Origin: Sabethes cyaneus
Lineage: Eukaryota > Arthropoda > Insecta > Diptera > Culicidae
Length of the DNA: 64,000 bases
Direction of reading: 5' to 3'
Assembly: GCF_943734655.1 (NCBI RefSeq)
Contig: NC_071355.1
Span: forward strand, 74,964,449 to 75,028,448
The notes under the pieces were generated by a model that was not told the DNA's origin, ran no database searches, and saw nothing but the letters and a program-made list of their open reading frames with translations. The stretch's first letter is position 1. Each line of letters begins with the position of its first letter. Shown piece after piece: positions 1 through 11,754 of the stretch. Made by a program: the position numbers and the translations under genes.

Positions 1-1553
1 CCATCCATCCATCCATCCATCCATCCATCCATCCATCCATCCATCCATCCATCCATCCATCCATCCATCCATCCATCCATCCATCCATCCATCCATCCAT
101 CCATCCATCCATCCATCCATCCATCCATCCATCCATCCATCCATCCATCCATCCATCCATCCATCCATCCATCCATCCATCCATCCATCCATCCATCCAT
201 CCATCCATCCATCCATCCATCCATCCATCCATCCATCCATCCATCCATCCATCCATCCATCCATCCATCCATCCATCCATCCATCCATCCATCCATCCAT
301 CCATCCATCCATCCATCCATCCATCCATCCATCCATCCATCCATCCATCCATCCATCCATCCATCCATCCATCCATCCATCCATCCATCCATCCATCCAT
401 CCATCCATCCATCCATCCATCCATCCATCCATCCATCCATCCATCCATCCATCCATCCATCCATCCATCCATCCATCCATCCATCCATCCATCCATCCAT
501 CCATCCATCCATCCATCCATCCATCCATCCATCCATCCATCCATCCATCCATCCATCCATCCATCCATCCATCCATCCATCCATCCATCCATCCATCCAT
601 CCATCCATCCATCCATCCATCCATCCATCCATCCATCCATCCATCCATCCATCCATCCATCCATCCATCCATCCATCCATCCATCCATCCATCCATCCAT
701 CCATCCATCCATCCATCCATCCATCCATCCATCCATCCATCCATCCATCCATCCATCCATCCATCCATCCATCCATCCATCCATCCATCCATCCATCCAT
801 CCATCCATCCATCCATCCATCCATCCATCCATCCATCCATCCATCCATCCATCCATCCATCCATCCATCCATCCATCCATCCATCCATCCATCCATCCAT
901 CCATCCATCCATCCATCCATCCATCCATCCATCCATCCATCCATCCATCCATCCATCCATCCATCCATCCATCCATCCATCCATCCATCCATCCATCCAT
1001 CCATCCATCCATCCATCCATCCATCCATCCATCCATCCATCCATCCATCCATCCATCCATCCATCCATCCATCCATCCATCCATCCATCCATCCATCCAT
1101 CCATCCATCCATCCATCCATCCATCCATCCATCCATCCATCCATCCATCCATCCATCCATCCATCCATCCATCCATCCATCCATCCATCCATCCATCCAT
1201 CCATCCATCCATCCATCCATCCATCCATCCATCCATCCATCCATCCATCCATCCATCCATCCATCCATCCATCCATCCATCCATCCATCCATCCATCCAT
1301 CCATCCATCCATCCATCCATCCATCCATCCATCCATCCATCCATCCATCCATCCATCCATCCATCCATCCATCCATCCATCCATCCATCCATCCATCCAT
1401 CCATCCATCCATCCATCCATCCATCCATCCATCCATCCATCCATCCATCCATCCATCCATCCATCCATCCATCCATCCATCCATCCATCCATCCATCCAT
1501 CCATCCATCCATCCATCCATCCATCCATCCATCCATCCATCCATCCATCCATC
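1..1553. repeat. (CCAT)n tetranucleotide microsatellite
   Basis: About 388 uninterrupted copies of CCAT with no visible mismatch. The left end lies outside the window, so the true length is unknown. Such purity over 1.5 kb suggests recent expansion or an assembly-collapsed long-read tract. It encodes nothing. Confidence 0.99.
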
Positions 1554-1580
1554 TTGAAAATAAACATCTTGAAAATAAAC
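1551..1580. repeat. 15-bp tandem duplication at the microsatellite edge
   Basis: The 15-mer atcttgaaaataaac occurs twice in a row, starting inside the last CCAT unit. It marks the right boundary of the satellite and may be a slippage or repair scar. Confidence 0.85.
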
Positions 1581-2239
1581 AGCCTCTTACTAAAAATGTG
1601 TGTTAACTTTATAAAATTAACTGTTCTTAATGCAAAACTCAGTAATTCTCAGATGAACACTACACCTCAAGTAAGCCACTTAGCAATTCTATTCTTTGTT
1701 GATTAGATCGTTTCTATTTATTTATTTGTATATGACTCCATACGCAGTCATAACGAAAACTCTTCATTGGAAAGGGAGGATATGTCTGATGCGAAGAATG
1801 ATTAATTGGATGAATTGGAAAATTTCGATATAGACCAAACATATATCGGGTTGTGCAATGCCAGGTGGGGTTCACACCCACGTATTTTCGATTGGTACCC
1901 GAATTGTTTACTAGCTAATGCCGCCCCGCCCGTTATATTTGGTAACTAGCACAACAAAACTAGGTATTAGACTTTTTAGTAGGAAGCTGTATATTTTCAA
2001 ACAAATGCATAAGTGTGGTTTAGGGAAGACACGTCTACATAGACACTTTTTTTCAAAAATTTTAATTTTTTTTAGGTGATAGCTACCAACAAGCTCTTCA
2101 ATCCATTTGAAAGGTTAAAAAAAGTTGCAGTCATTTTGATTATAAGCTAAATAAAAGTTATAACCATGAATGTGAAGGCGTTGTTTTGTCTCACTGTTCG
2201 AGTATTGAATACTGAGACACATATTTGAGTTAAATTTAG
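1581..2239. other. AT-rich spacer, nothing recognised
   Basis: No ORF of coding character, inverted repeat or known repeat was seen between the microsatellite and the reverse-transcriptase fragment. Confidence 0.6.
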
Positions 2240-2712
2240 ACTATATTTTTGGTTATAATGAATCTATGGCCATCTATTGTTCCATGTGAAATCATACATC
2301 ACTACTTCACAACATGGATTTTATCCTGGCCGATCAGTCTCAACCAACTTACTGGAGTTTACCTCACTTTGTCTGCGTACTATGGAACAGGGCAATCAGA
2401 TCGACGCCATTTACACTGATCTGAAAGCGGCTTTCGATCGAGTCAGTCATGATATTTTGCTTGCTGAACTCGACCAATTAGGAGTGTCAACAAATTTGCT
2501 TTCATGCCTTAACTCATATCTACGCAATCGTAAAATCGCTGTTAAATTGGGTCTCAGTCAATCAAGATGGTTCCAGGATGGCTCTGGAGTTCCACAAGAT
2601 AGCATTTTAGGACCTTTGCTATTCTCGCTGTTCGTGAACGACGTCACTCGACTGTTACCTCTTGGAACAGGGCTGTGCTACGCTGATGATATAAACATTT
2701 ATCTGCCAATTG
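2240..2712 (+). pseudogene. Reverse-transcriptase fragment, Jockey/CR1-type non-LTR retrotransposon
   Basis: The reading frame (open to 2780) carries the central RT palm. It shows QHGFYPGRSVSTNLL, then YTDLKAAFDRVSHDILL with the first catalytic Asp, GVPQDSILGPLLFSLFVNDV, and the catalytic YADD followed by INIYLP. In this frame the family similarity can be read back to about 2262 (just after a stop), and it stops right after YADD, where unrelated hydrophobic codons follow. So it is truncated at both ends: no endonuclease, thumb or tail. The motifs are intact, which suggests a fairly young insertion or a slowly decaying one. The clade (Jockey versus CR1/L2) cannot be fixed by eye. Confidence 0.85.
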
Positions 2713-4917
2713 TGTATATAATGTTGTGCATGTTTGTCTCACTGTTCCCAATAGGAAAGATATTTTTTGTCATTTGTTAATCGAGGATTCAGTTCGAAAA
2801 TGTAAACAATTGACTTTTAGAATTTAGAATGTATGGCATTTTGCAAAGATTATTAAAAACAGTAACTGTGCCTGAAGTAATGTAAATATCATCGAATAAT
2901 GCTTGACAGAAATTTAACAAACGGTTTGCTGGGCTTTGGTTGCAGGTAAAACATTTTAATTCAATTTATTGAATTCTACAATAAACTGCTGTTAAAGAAT
3001 TTGGCCTTGGAATAGTTTCGTACCATACAATATAGATGGCTAGCCTATATTCAAGACTACTGTTTGAATTCAACGAATTTAGTTTCATACAAGAGATTCT
3101 TTTAAGCATTATAATTTTTATTGAGTGACTTACGGAATATGTGTCATTTTCCTCTTCATTATCCAACTTGCTAAATTATAGTCCAACAATTAGAGTGTAT
3201 CGAGTAACGGTCCAATTATTTCAGCACGTCAATAATAGCGGTAATAAACTGTCAATATCCTACCCAAATAACTATTTTACTACCTTACGACTGATTTACG
3301 GCTTCATCCATAATAAAAACTTAACGCGAACAATGTCTACGACTGATAGTGACTGTAGCTTCACGCTTGAACTCGTCACAAATGTAACAAACCTTAACAG
3401 TGTCGTGCGCTTTACGATTTTCACGTGCAATCATTTGCATGCCTATCACTGATTACACTCATTCCGAAGCAGTTTCCAATTAGTTTTAATTTTCCTATTG
3501 CAAACGTAGCGATGCAAACAATGCAAACAGCACATTCAACAACATTACAGCAAGCGAGCAAACAACCAACCAACCATTTGATGACGGTCAATCAGTTTGA
3601 CAATCGAGCCCATACCGTACGGTCCTTTTCTCACGCATTCCCACTGCTTGGTTGAAAATTTTGTGTAAACATTTTATTCTCCAAAAACCTATGGAAAGCC
3701 CAGTTTTAAAGTGCCTTTTTATTCACAGAGAGGGCTAGTCAGGAAAAACCTGATTGCCGATTCGAGCAAACCATCGATTTCCCGAAATTGGTCAAATCAT
3801 GAGAAAATATACGGTTCCTGCGTGACGGTCAAACTGCCGGCAAGGCAAACCGGTGTGACGGGAAAAGACGGATCCTCATTTTTCAAATTGTACCTTTTTT
3901 CGCTTCAAGAACCCCAAGTTCTACCTTTTCTGCTGAGCATGCGGCGTGAAGAGCCGGACAGGTTTTATTAATTTTTGGTAATGTTTTGTCGATTTATCAT
4001 TTTTCCAGGTTTTTTAATCGCTTTACGCGACATAGAAAAAAAAAAATCATACAACCCAACAAGTAAAACTTCTCGGTGAAAGGATTGGTTGCGGAAGGAT
4101 TAAACCTATCCAAGCAGGGTTCTCTGTCGACCCCTGGTTGAATGATGCAGGAGGTCATCAGTGTCACCACTGGTCACTATTGCGCTTGGGCGCAAAGGCT
4201 AAAAGGAGAAGGGGTCGCCTGTATACGGAGTAAGGAGTTATCCTTCGAGCAGTAAAAAAGTCTGGAAGAGGCGTCGAAAGAGTTTAGTCACAACATTCAG
4301 ACGATTTCCATTCGACGAATTTCGACACTCATTAATTTTGCTCGAAAATGGATATTTTCCCATCGAATTTATGCTTACTGGTTTGGCTGTAATCGTTTCA
4401 AGAGGCACCTTTGCCTGTGCACAATTGAAGCCAGTAATACAAGCGGACGGATTTCAACGGACCATGCCGTGAGTATGTGACGCACAGTCTCAAATGTGCG
4501 GGTAATCAAACATTAGGTTTGCGGAAATCGTGTGAACGCGTATCGGGCAGGAAAGGTGCTGATGTAGGTTGAATTTTAAATAGGACACAAACTGGATAAA
4601 ATTTGCTGTTGTATCCTTGTTCTTCTACCGCAGGTATTAAAGGGCTTTACGTCGACAGTGATAAAGGACACATTATTACGGGATGAATATCTTATCCAAC
4701 ACAAAAAGATTGCTACTCAATCCACTTTGAAATCTTTGTTTCGAAAGAGATATATGCTTAGCAAATTTATGAAATTTTGTTTGTGTACTTGGAATTGTAC
4801 TTTATTCACAAACCATTATTTTAAAATCATTTGCAAAAACATAGTTGAACATGAGTACATTTTTTAAAGGAAAATCGATTGACTGAAGTTTTTGGAGCGT
4901 CTTAGTAGAATACGAAA
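2713..4917. other. Spacer, no supported feature
   Basis: Roughly 2.2 kb of AT-rich sequence. Short ORFs are present (for example 3141-3452 and 3711-3971), but none has a recognisable domain or splice context. A slightly GC-richer patch at 4080-4300 matches nothing else in the window. Confidence 0.5.
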
Positions 4918-5044
4918 CCTAAAAATAAAAAATAAGAAAACTTATCCAATTTAATTCTACTATGTGTATTTTATTCAATGACAGATGACAAAATACACAT
5001 AGTAGAATTAAATTGGATAAGTTTTCTTACTTTTTATTTTTAGG
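4918..5044. repeat. Near-perfect 55-bp inverted repeat (hairpin MITE-like)
   Basis: Arms 4918-4972 and 4990-5044 are reverse complements with one mismatch and a 17-bp loop. Each arm contains ttaattctactatgtgtatt. A related but diverged sequence occurs at about 22680-22735, so this is part of a dispersed family rather than a chance palindrome. No protein is encoded. Confidence 0.9.
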
Positions 5045-5429
5045 AAAATCGATTATTTGTGAGCTAAAGAACCCAAAAAATGAATATACGGAGTGTTCAC
5101 GCTTTTAGTACAAAGTAGAAGTGGAAGTTCAAACAATGTTCAAACAAACAATAACCGAAAAGTGGCAAAAAATATCTTTCGATTTCATCTCTCTTTTGGC
5201 AGGTTCCATTATATAATATTATACATATAAGAAACTACAATAAATTTCTTTTAAATGAATATGCATGAGGTGAAAACGCTTGAAATACTGAAATATTTTA
5301 GCTTTTTTGAAATAATCTCATTATTTTTTTATAATCCTCTTCCTCTCCCTACTCAGTTTCTCAGCATTAGAAGCCAAAAACCTCATAAAATATTTGTAAT
5401 GGTCTAATAGTACTTCCATCTAATAGTAG
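5045..5429. other. AT-rich spacer, nothing seen
   Basis: No repeat match or coding signal was recognised. Confidence 0.5.
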
Positions 5430-6115
5430 TAGATCGTGCCCATGCATCACATCTTTTTTGATATTTGATATTTCAAGGCAGCATACGATACAGTCGATCG
5501 AGACCAGCTATAACAGATAATGCACAAACACGGTTTTCCGGATAAACTGACACGACAGATCAGAGCTACATTGGATCGAGTGATATATTTCGTGCGCATC
5601 TCAGAGAAACTTTCGAGTTGCTTTGAGATGCGGCGACGGTTAAGAAAAGGTGACGGCTTATCCTATAATAGCATGCATGCTATTCAACAACCCCACCGTT
5701 AGTTAGCTTCGGGGTACAATGCTGGCCAAACAAACCAGTCGTCGTATGTTCGAGTATTGGCCGGGAGGTGCTGCTATAGAGTCATTGAGATCGTTGCACT
5801 GGCCCCGTAATGGTCCTGTACTTTAATAACCGGCTCGAAGTCTGTCGATGAAGAAGGGTCAAGTTCACAACAGGACGTTTATACCCATCGCTTTGCTTTA
5901 CTATTCATCATCGCTCTTGGGGGGAGGGGGAGTTCTCTTCAACCGACACCAGGAACAGAGGGCTCAACGTGCAGAATGGCTCGACCAGGTCTAAAGTGAT
6001 TTGCGACATCCGAGACAACTGGGAAATTGGCGACGAGTGGGACAACATCGAGTGAATAGAGACGACTACTTGATACAGCACGAGCCACTCCGGCTTCATG
6101 TTGCTGACGGCAACG
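5430..6115 (+). pseudogene. RTE-like non-LTR retrotransposon relic (family B), internally deleted
   Basis: 5460-5700 translates in pieces to the RT block around FKAAYDTVDRDQL and MHKHGFPDKLTRQIRATLDR. 5920-6115 matches the extreme C-terminus and 3' end of the same family: RAEWLDQV-like codons, then the gcttcatgttgctgacg 3' sequence shared with 45430-45465. The segment between (catalytic FADD and thumb) is missing or unrecognisable. Stops and frameshifts are frequent. The other copies in this window are at 41740-43790, 44090-45470 and 55345-57940. Confidence 0.75.
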
Positions 6116-6949
6116 TTGGTGCTTATGTAAGTTTTTCTTTTGAGAGTTTTCGCTAAAATATTATAAATAAAATAATATAAATAAAATATTCGTACTGAAA
6201 ACATTATATTTATGTAGATGGAATGCATTCTCTAGTTCCCTGACAAAGAAACTTCCTAGCTACGCCAACGCTGGGGATCGAAATTTCAACTAGCCTTTTG
6301 GTCATATACTATTATTTACGGGCCAGGATAACTTATGGTGCAGTCGTATGAAACCAAATTCATAAAACCACTAATAAAACTATGAGCTCCTCCAGAACCT
6401 TCTGATGACCACTGTAGAATAGCTTCACTACCGAAGGTCCCATTTTTCAGAAGGTTTTTTTAACCTCTTCAAGAATCAGGTTATAAGTTTAAGCAGTTTT
6501 ATCACACTCTGCTACCGCCATAGTTTGATGAAACTTTTCGCTACAAAGCTATAAAGCATACAGCTTGCTCTGGTAAAAAGCTAAATCAGTCCAACAGGTT
6601 CGTTAAATTGAAAATACATCCGTGAGCGGAAAAGGTAAAATTTTACTGTCAGATCATCCTGATCGATTTGGTTTATAACGACCATAATAGAATATTTCAT
6701 AGGATAATTAATAACTTTTCAGCAATCTTCGTTGGTTAGCAGCATATGCGCATTCAATTTTATCGTGCATATTGTTATGACAGGTAGATAAAATTAACGA
6801 CGGATTTCACGCCAACTCGTCTATGGAGTTAGCAGCACCCTCTCAGAATTTAATGAAACTTTGTGTGTGTAAAGAGTTCATGTAAATAAGCAACTATGCA
6901 ATTAGTTGCTTCCAAAATTGGTCTAGACTAACTTTTGGAAAGGGCGCAA
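6116..6949. other. Spacer, no supported feature
   Basis: About 0.8 kb without recognised repeats or coding features. Confidence 0.5.
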
Positions 6950-7870
6950 TTTTTTCTCTTTTTTTTTAATAAAAAATTTGACTCGAAAACTATAGAACCT
7001 ACAAAAAATGATCTACGGGTGACTTTTATAAAATGTTCTGAATTTTCATAAAAAAATACCGAAAAATTTAAAAATTTATTTCTGCAATGAAAACAAATTA
7101 ATTTCTACACAGAAAACAAAGCAAGTATTCCTAACAAAAACTTTTTTAAGTGCTTACCGGGAAAAAAAGATATATCAGTATTTCTAAAATTATAGCACCT
7201 ACAAACAAATGATGCATAAGCAACTTTTATAAACATTTTTGAATTTTCATAAAAAAAATACTGAAAAAAAAATTATTTCCTGCACTGAAAAAAGCATTTC
7301 AAAAATTAAAAATCGATTTCGCCATCTCAGAAATTCATCAAATTTTTTCTAAAGATAGATAATTATGTGGCCTACAATTCTTCCATACTGTGTAAATGGT
7401 CATATTTAAGAGAAAAAGTTTTTCTACCAAAACTTGTAGCTGTTTATATCTTTTTTTCAGTGTGTATATGAAAAAGTTTTCGTTGGGAAATTTTTTTTCT
7501 CTTTAATTTGACCATTTTGCAATGTATGGAAGACTTGTAGGCCATATAATTATCTGTCTCCAGAAAAAATTTCATCAATTTTTGAGATGGCGTGTTTTGG
7601 GAAATTGAGTTTTAATTTTTGAAATGCTTTTTTTCCAGTGTAGGATATTTTTTTAGTATTTTTCTATGGAAATTCAGAAAGTTTTCTAAAGGTCACTCAT
7701 ACATAATTTTTTTTGTAGATGCTATAACTTTGGAAATACTGAAATATCATTTTTTCCCAGTAAGGACTTTTGTTAGGAAAACTTTTTTCTCTTCTATTTG
7801 AATATTTTGGTATGGTATGGAAGATTTGTAGGCCATATTATCTATCCCCAAAATTTTTTTGCAAATCGAT
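6950..7870. repeat. Palindromic dispersed repeat (family D), head-to-head arms
   Basis: The left part (about 7000-7440) is the imperfect reverse complement of the right part (about 7470-7860). Both carry an A/T-rich core with atggaagacttgtaggccat, ggaaatactgaaatat and gaaatgcttttttt or their complements. A further partial copy lies at 9956-10215, immediately after Rep1. The flanking arrangement suggests Rep1 copy 1 sits inside or beside this family. Non-coding. Confidence 0.75.
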
Positions 7871-7989
7871 TTTTACCTTTGTTATACTATAACAAAGGTT
7901 TAAAAATTGGTCGAAAAACACGAAATTGATCCGAGGCCCGGAGGGCCAAGTCACATATACCAATCGATAGGGTTCGACGATTTGAGCAA

Positions 7990-8039
<50 letters not shown>

Positions 8040-9955
8040 ATGATTTTTTCTATCGCCTGTTTCTCAGAGATGGCTGAACCGAATCGTTCGCTATTACTTT
8101 TGTTTGAAAGGTATTATTGTCTTGTATATCACTATTGAGTTGCTTCGTGACACGACGTTTCGTTTAAAAGTTATAAACAAAAATGTGAAAAATACGTGAC
8201 ACGGGTTTCTCTAGAACTACATGACCGATTTCAACGATCTTAGTATCAAATGAAAGCCCTTATTAAAGCTAAATTATTCAGAAATTTTTAATTAAAAACA
8301 AACAAGTAGTTTAAAAGTTATGCTTAAAAAACCTGTTTTGACAAGGTAATAATTATCGCCTGTTTCTTAGAGATGGCCAAACCGATTTATGCGCTATTAG
8401 TCCCATTTGAAAGATAATATATGCTAGTAGATCACTATTGAATGGTTTTTTGATTGGACGTTTAATTTGAAAGTTATGAGCAACCGTATACACCACACCA
8501 AAATTAACAATAATTTATAATGATTATAACCAGGATAATTTACCTAATTTCAATTATTTTAATATCAAACGAAAGGTTTTGACACTACGAATATATATGC
8601 AAAATTTCATAAGAATCGGTTGTACCGGTCCAAAGATATTAACCCTCGAACACTCGCGCCAACTTTTGCAACGCAGTTACTCGCGCGCACAATAGCCTCA
8701 AACCAAAGAAAACGTGCGTACGAGAGTTTTGACTGGGAAAACTTGGTTTTAGGTTTATCGAACCTTTAGAATAGTTTCTTGAAATTAAAAGCTCTATCGT
8801 CTGGTGGAATCTAAATTTTGATTAATCCCCCTAAAAGTGAATAAAAAAAATGTTTTTCTTTAGTGTCAATATAACACATTGATGTGTTCTGCAAAGTTAT
8901 AGAGCATATTATTACTAGAAATTTTGCTTAAGACAGCGACCTTCCATCTCTGCAGCTAAGATAGAAAAATCTTATTTATTGTACATGAATTTGTAAAATC
9001 AGGTTTTATATTTTTGCTCTTTTTGTAATTATAGTATGACTTTTTCATGTATTACAAAGATGTACAAATGATAAAAATACACAACTTTGCTGAATATAGT
9101 ATACCTCTATATTTGCTTGTTTAGGAACTGTAGAACTTTGATTATAAAAAATACCCTAATTTTGACTACGAATTACTCGACTACCAGCAGACGGATACAT
9201 TTTAAACATTTTATATTGGGTAGTTTTGCTGCATACAGACACCATTTTTCCATATGGAGAAACGAGAGAAAATTCCACTTGGGGTCAATTGTGGTACACC
9301 TCGCTTGCTGATTGCTTCGTTTCTGTGATGGCGGTTTATGCTGATTCCCAACAATTTAAAATATTTATGCATTGAATTATTATGACATTTTGCTCAGAAT
9401 AAGTTTATTGAAGAATATACGTTAGTTAAACAACGATTTGTAACTTTATAACAATATGGCGTTGAAAAACCTACACGTATTGTACAAAATACAACAGCGT
9501 GAGTAACCGAAGGTTAATAAACATTGATGAAAATTATTCTAGAAAACTCTATTGATGTGAATCAAATAGAATGGCATTACAAGAAATTATGCTTAGTTCA
9601 AAAACCTATAAACTAGAGCTTTACTAGGCAATGTATATGTTAAAGAATAAGATTTCCTCTTACAACTTACTTTTATTTGCACTTACTCAAATTAATAACA
9701 ACTTACTTATCCTTACTCAGCAATTTCATGAAAAAAGGATCTATCAAAATTTTAAAGTGTTCCCATTTTGTTCAAAATTTGTAAACTTATTCAATTTTCA
9801 AAAATTTTATGTAAACCAACGCATTACGCAGCGTTGACCAATAGATTAATTATGTTGCGAAAACGTGTCGATTTCTATCTCAAATAGCAAGTAAGACCGT
9901 ATAACAAAGGTTCCTTTCACCACTAGGTGGATTAAATCGGGTTTTATTCTTTGAA
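7871..9955 (+). repeat. Rep1 copy 1: full-length 2.1 kb non-coding dispersed repeat
   Basis: It starts with a perfect hairpin, acctttgttatac followed by tataacaaaggt, at 7875-7899. A conserved block with gatccgaggcccggagggcc follows, then (TG)n at 7994-8030, then two diverged copies of a unit beginning atcgcctgtttct (about 8053 and 8354). A long AT-rich body comes next, ending in gtataacaaaggttcc plus ccactaggtggattaaatcg. The 13-mer acctttgttatac at the start and its complement at about 9899 form a terminal inverted repeat. No ORF has protein character. Superfamily unknown; it behaves like a non-autonomous DNA element. Confidence 0.8.
7994..8030. repeat. (TG)n microsatellite inside Rep1 copy 1
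   Basis: A 37-bp pure TG tract, followed by atgtatgtaatg. It occupies the same position as the 769-bp tract in Rep1 copy 2. Confidence 0.97.
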
Positions 9956-10215
9956 ATGCTTTTTTTCAGTGTATGAAATAATTTTTATTCTCCTCAGTAT
10001 TTTTTTATGAAAATTCAGAAAATTTTCTAAAAGTCACTTATACATCATTTGTTTGTAGGTGCTATAATTTTGGAAATACTGAAATATCTCTTTGTCCCAG
10101 TAAGCACTTAAAAAAGTTATTGTTAGGAAAACTTTTTTCCTTTCATTTTGACCATCTTGCGATGTATGGAAGATTTGTAGGGTACATAATCTCTATCTTC
10201 AAAAAATTTTCATCA
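9956..10215. repeat. Partial copy of palindromic family D
   Basis: It begins tttgaaatgctttttttcag and repeats the order seen at 7617-7860: the ggaaatactgaaatat block, then gttaggaaaacttttttc, then a tatggaagatttgtagg block. It directly abuts the 3' end of Rep1 copy 1. Confidence 0.75.
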
Positions 10216-11320
10216 AACACATCAACCGTAAAAGGCGAATGTCTGACTTGGGAAACGGTAGAAATGGTATCCCGTTGGAATCAAACACTTAACGGGAACC
10301 CACCCTACTCCGGAAGGTCGAAAAATAATGGATTTTCATAAATTCTTTTCGGATGTTGGAAATAAAGTTGAATGCTGTGGTATTTTAGTTATTGGTTAGG
10401 AATGCTAAAATGTTTTTGAATGCCAAAATAGTGATTCTTATGCTTTTGTTATGGATGCCCTCTAGAAAACTGAGATGGCAGTATTACTGAAGTTGCGTGA
10501 AAATAGCAGGACAGTCAAAAGCGCTCGAGAGGATTTAATGAACAGTCTTGGCGATAATAACTCGTCGCCACTGCTCAAGAGGTACTACGCTAACGAGCAG
10601 ATAAAGTTCCTAGCGCAGTAGCAGAGCATCGGACTTCTCCATACCAGCATGCAACAAATTTGGCGGATGAAGCACTTCTGAATCCGCTCTAGCCGCTCTA
10701 GCATGCAACGCTTACACCGCTCACGCAGGTGTAAACGAAACAGCCGCCTTTTCGAAACAGCCGCTGCAACGACGAACGAAAGCGACGACTGTAGCTCTTA
10801 GCTAAACACACACTCGCAAAAACTCGTTGCAGTGCATGAACAGATAAGAGCGTGAGTTCGAAAGGGATGCTTGTGCCGGCGTTTTCGTTAGAATGAGTAC
10901 ACGTGTGTGAGAAAATTAGAACACACGAGTGCGAGCTTCGCAACACTGTTCCAGACACCGCAGCTTGTCTCAAGAATAAAGCCAACCAAGGAGCAGTAAA
11001 GATTATGTAATGTACCAGGATTGTATTATTAATAATAAAACTGTTGATTTTGGATAATCTCCCACAATGTTTGTTCGATTTTATCGACGTTTTTCGGCGA
11101 AATAATTATAAAAAATTTCAAATACCAGTTGGTTCGGTCGTTTCGAGCTACTACTGGTCTTCGCTCATCATCTGCGGACACTAAAACACTATATTAAGCA
11201 CATTAACAACATAAAACATATTACAAATTCTTCACTTCTACTTTTTTCGTCCATTAAGTGCCTAGTAACGAAAAAACTTACATGTAAAAAGGATAACCTT
11301 CGGTACAATATGGACTCCAT
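10216..11320. other. Unclassified segment with a short coding-like ORF
   Basis: An ATG ORF at 10475-10621 gives 48 codons with a charged, protein-like composition (LLKLRENSRTVKSAREDLM) but no family I recognise. It may be a relic of a retroelement. The GC-richer stretch 10690-10985 is followed by agaataaagcc and ends in an AT-rich tract, loosely resembling the 3' part of an LTR, but no matching LTR or TG/CA boundaries were found. Confidence 0.35.
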
Positions 11321-11329
11321 TAGCATCAT

Positions 11330-11740
11330 ACCATCAGGCCAAAACAACGAGGGTACATCATGGCTGTGTAGGAACGGTAACAATCGTTTCTGCAGGCATT
11401 CTTCACGGTATATTTCCTTGTTAACCGTTCCCGTAGTGATGTAACTTTTGCTTGCTCGACCACAGCTGCATATGGCCTACCGTACTAAATATTTTTTGGG
11501 GAACTTGGCTTTCTTCTTTGTCTTAAAATGCTCTGCAACGCCATTCCGTTTTATGGCAGTGTAACTTTTTACCAGGAACTGTTTAAAGTCTCCTAGGACA
11601 TATATTTCATCATTCATTATAACGCATGGAAACTTCGTTAAATATTCGCGATAAAGCTTACGAGCACGTGTTTTGGCCATCGTATTTTGCTTATCATTAC
11701 GGTTTGGCACAGTTCTCACCTTGAAAGACTTCATGCCTTG
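11330..11740 (-). pseudogene. Tc1/mariner-family transposase relic, truncated after the second catalytic Asp
   Basis: Read on the minus strand, it gives VPNRNDKQNTMAKTRARKLY, then IMNDEIYVLGDFKQ (first catalytic Asp region), FPKKYLV, an in-frame TAG where the family normally has a Trp-Gln pair, then AICSCGRASKSYITTGTVN and LPFLHSHDVPSLFWPD (second catalytic Asp). After WPD the frame loses similarity, so the ASCHY-like block and the third acidic residue are gone. The N-terminal HTH domains are also absent. It is an inactive core fragment; family assignment rests on motif order and is from memory. Confidence 0.75.
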
Positions 11741-11754
11741 TCATTGCTTAGAAG

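Noticed and set aside
10690..11050. Second LTR
   Set aside because: AATAAA and an AT-rich end are present, but no TG/CA borders, TATA box or partner LTR could be found.
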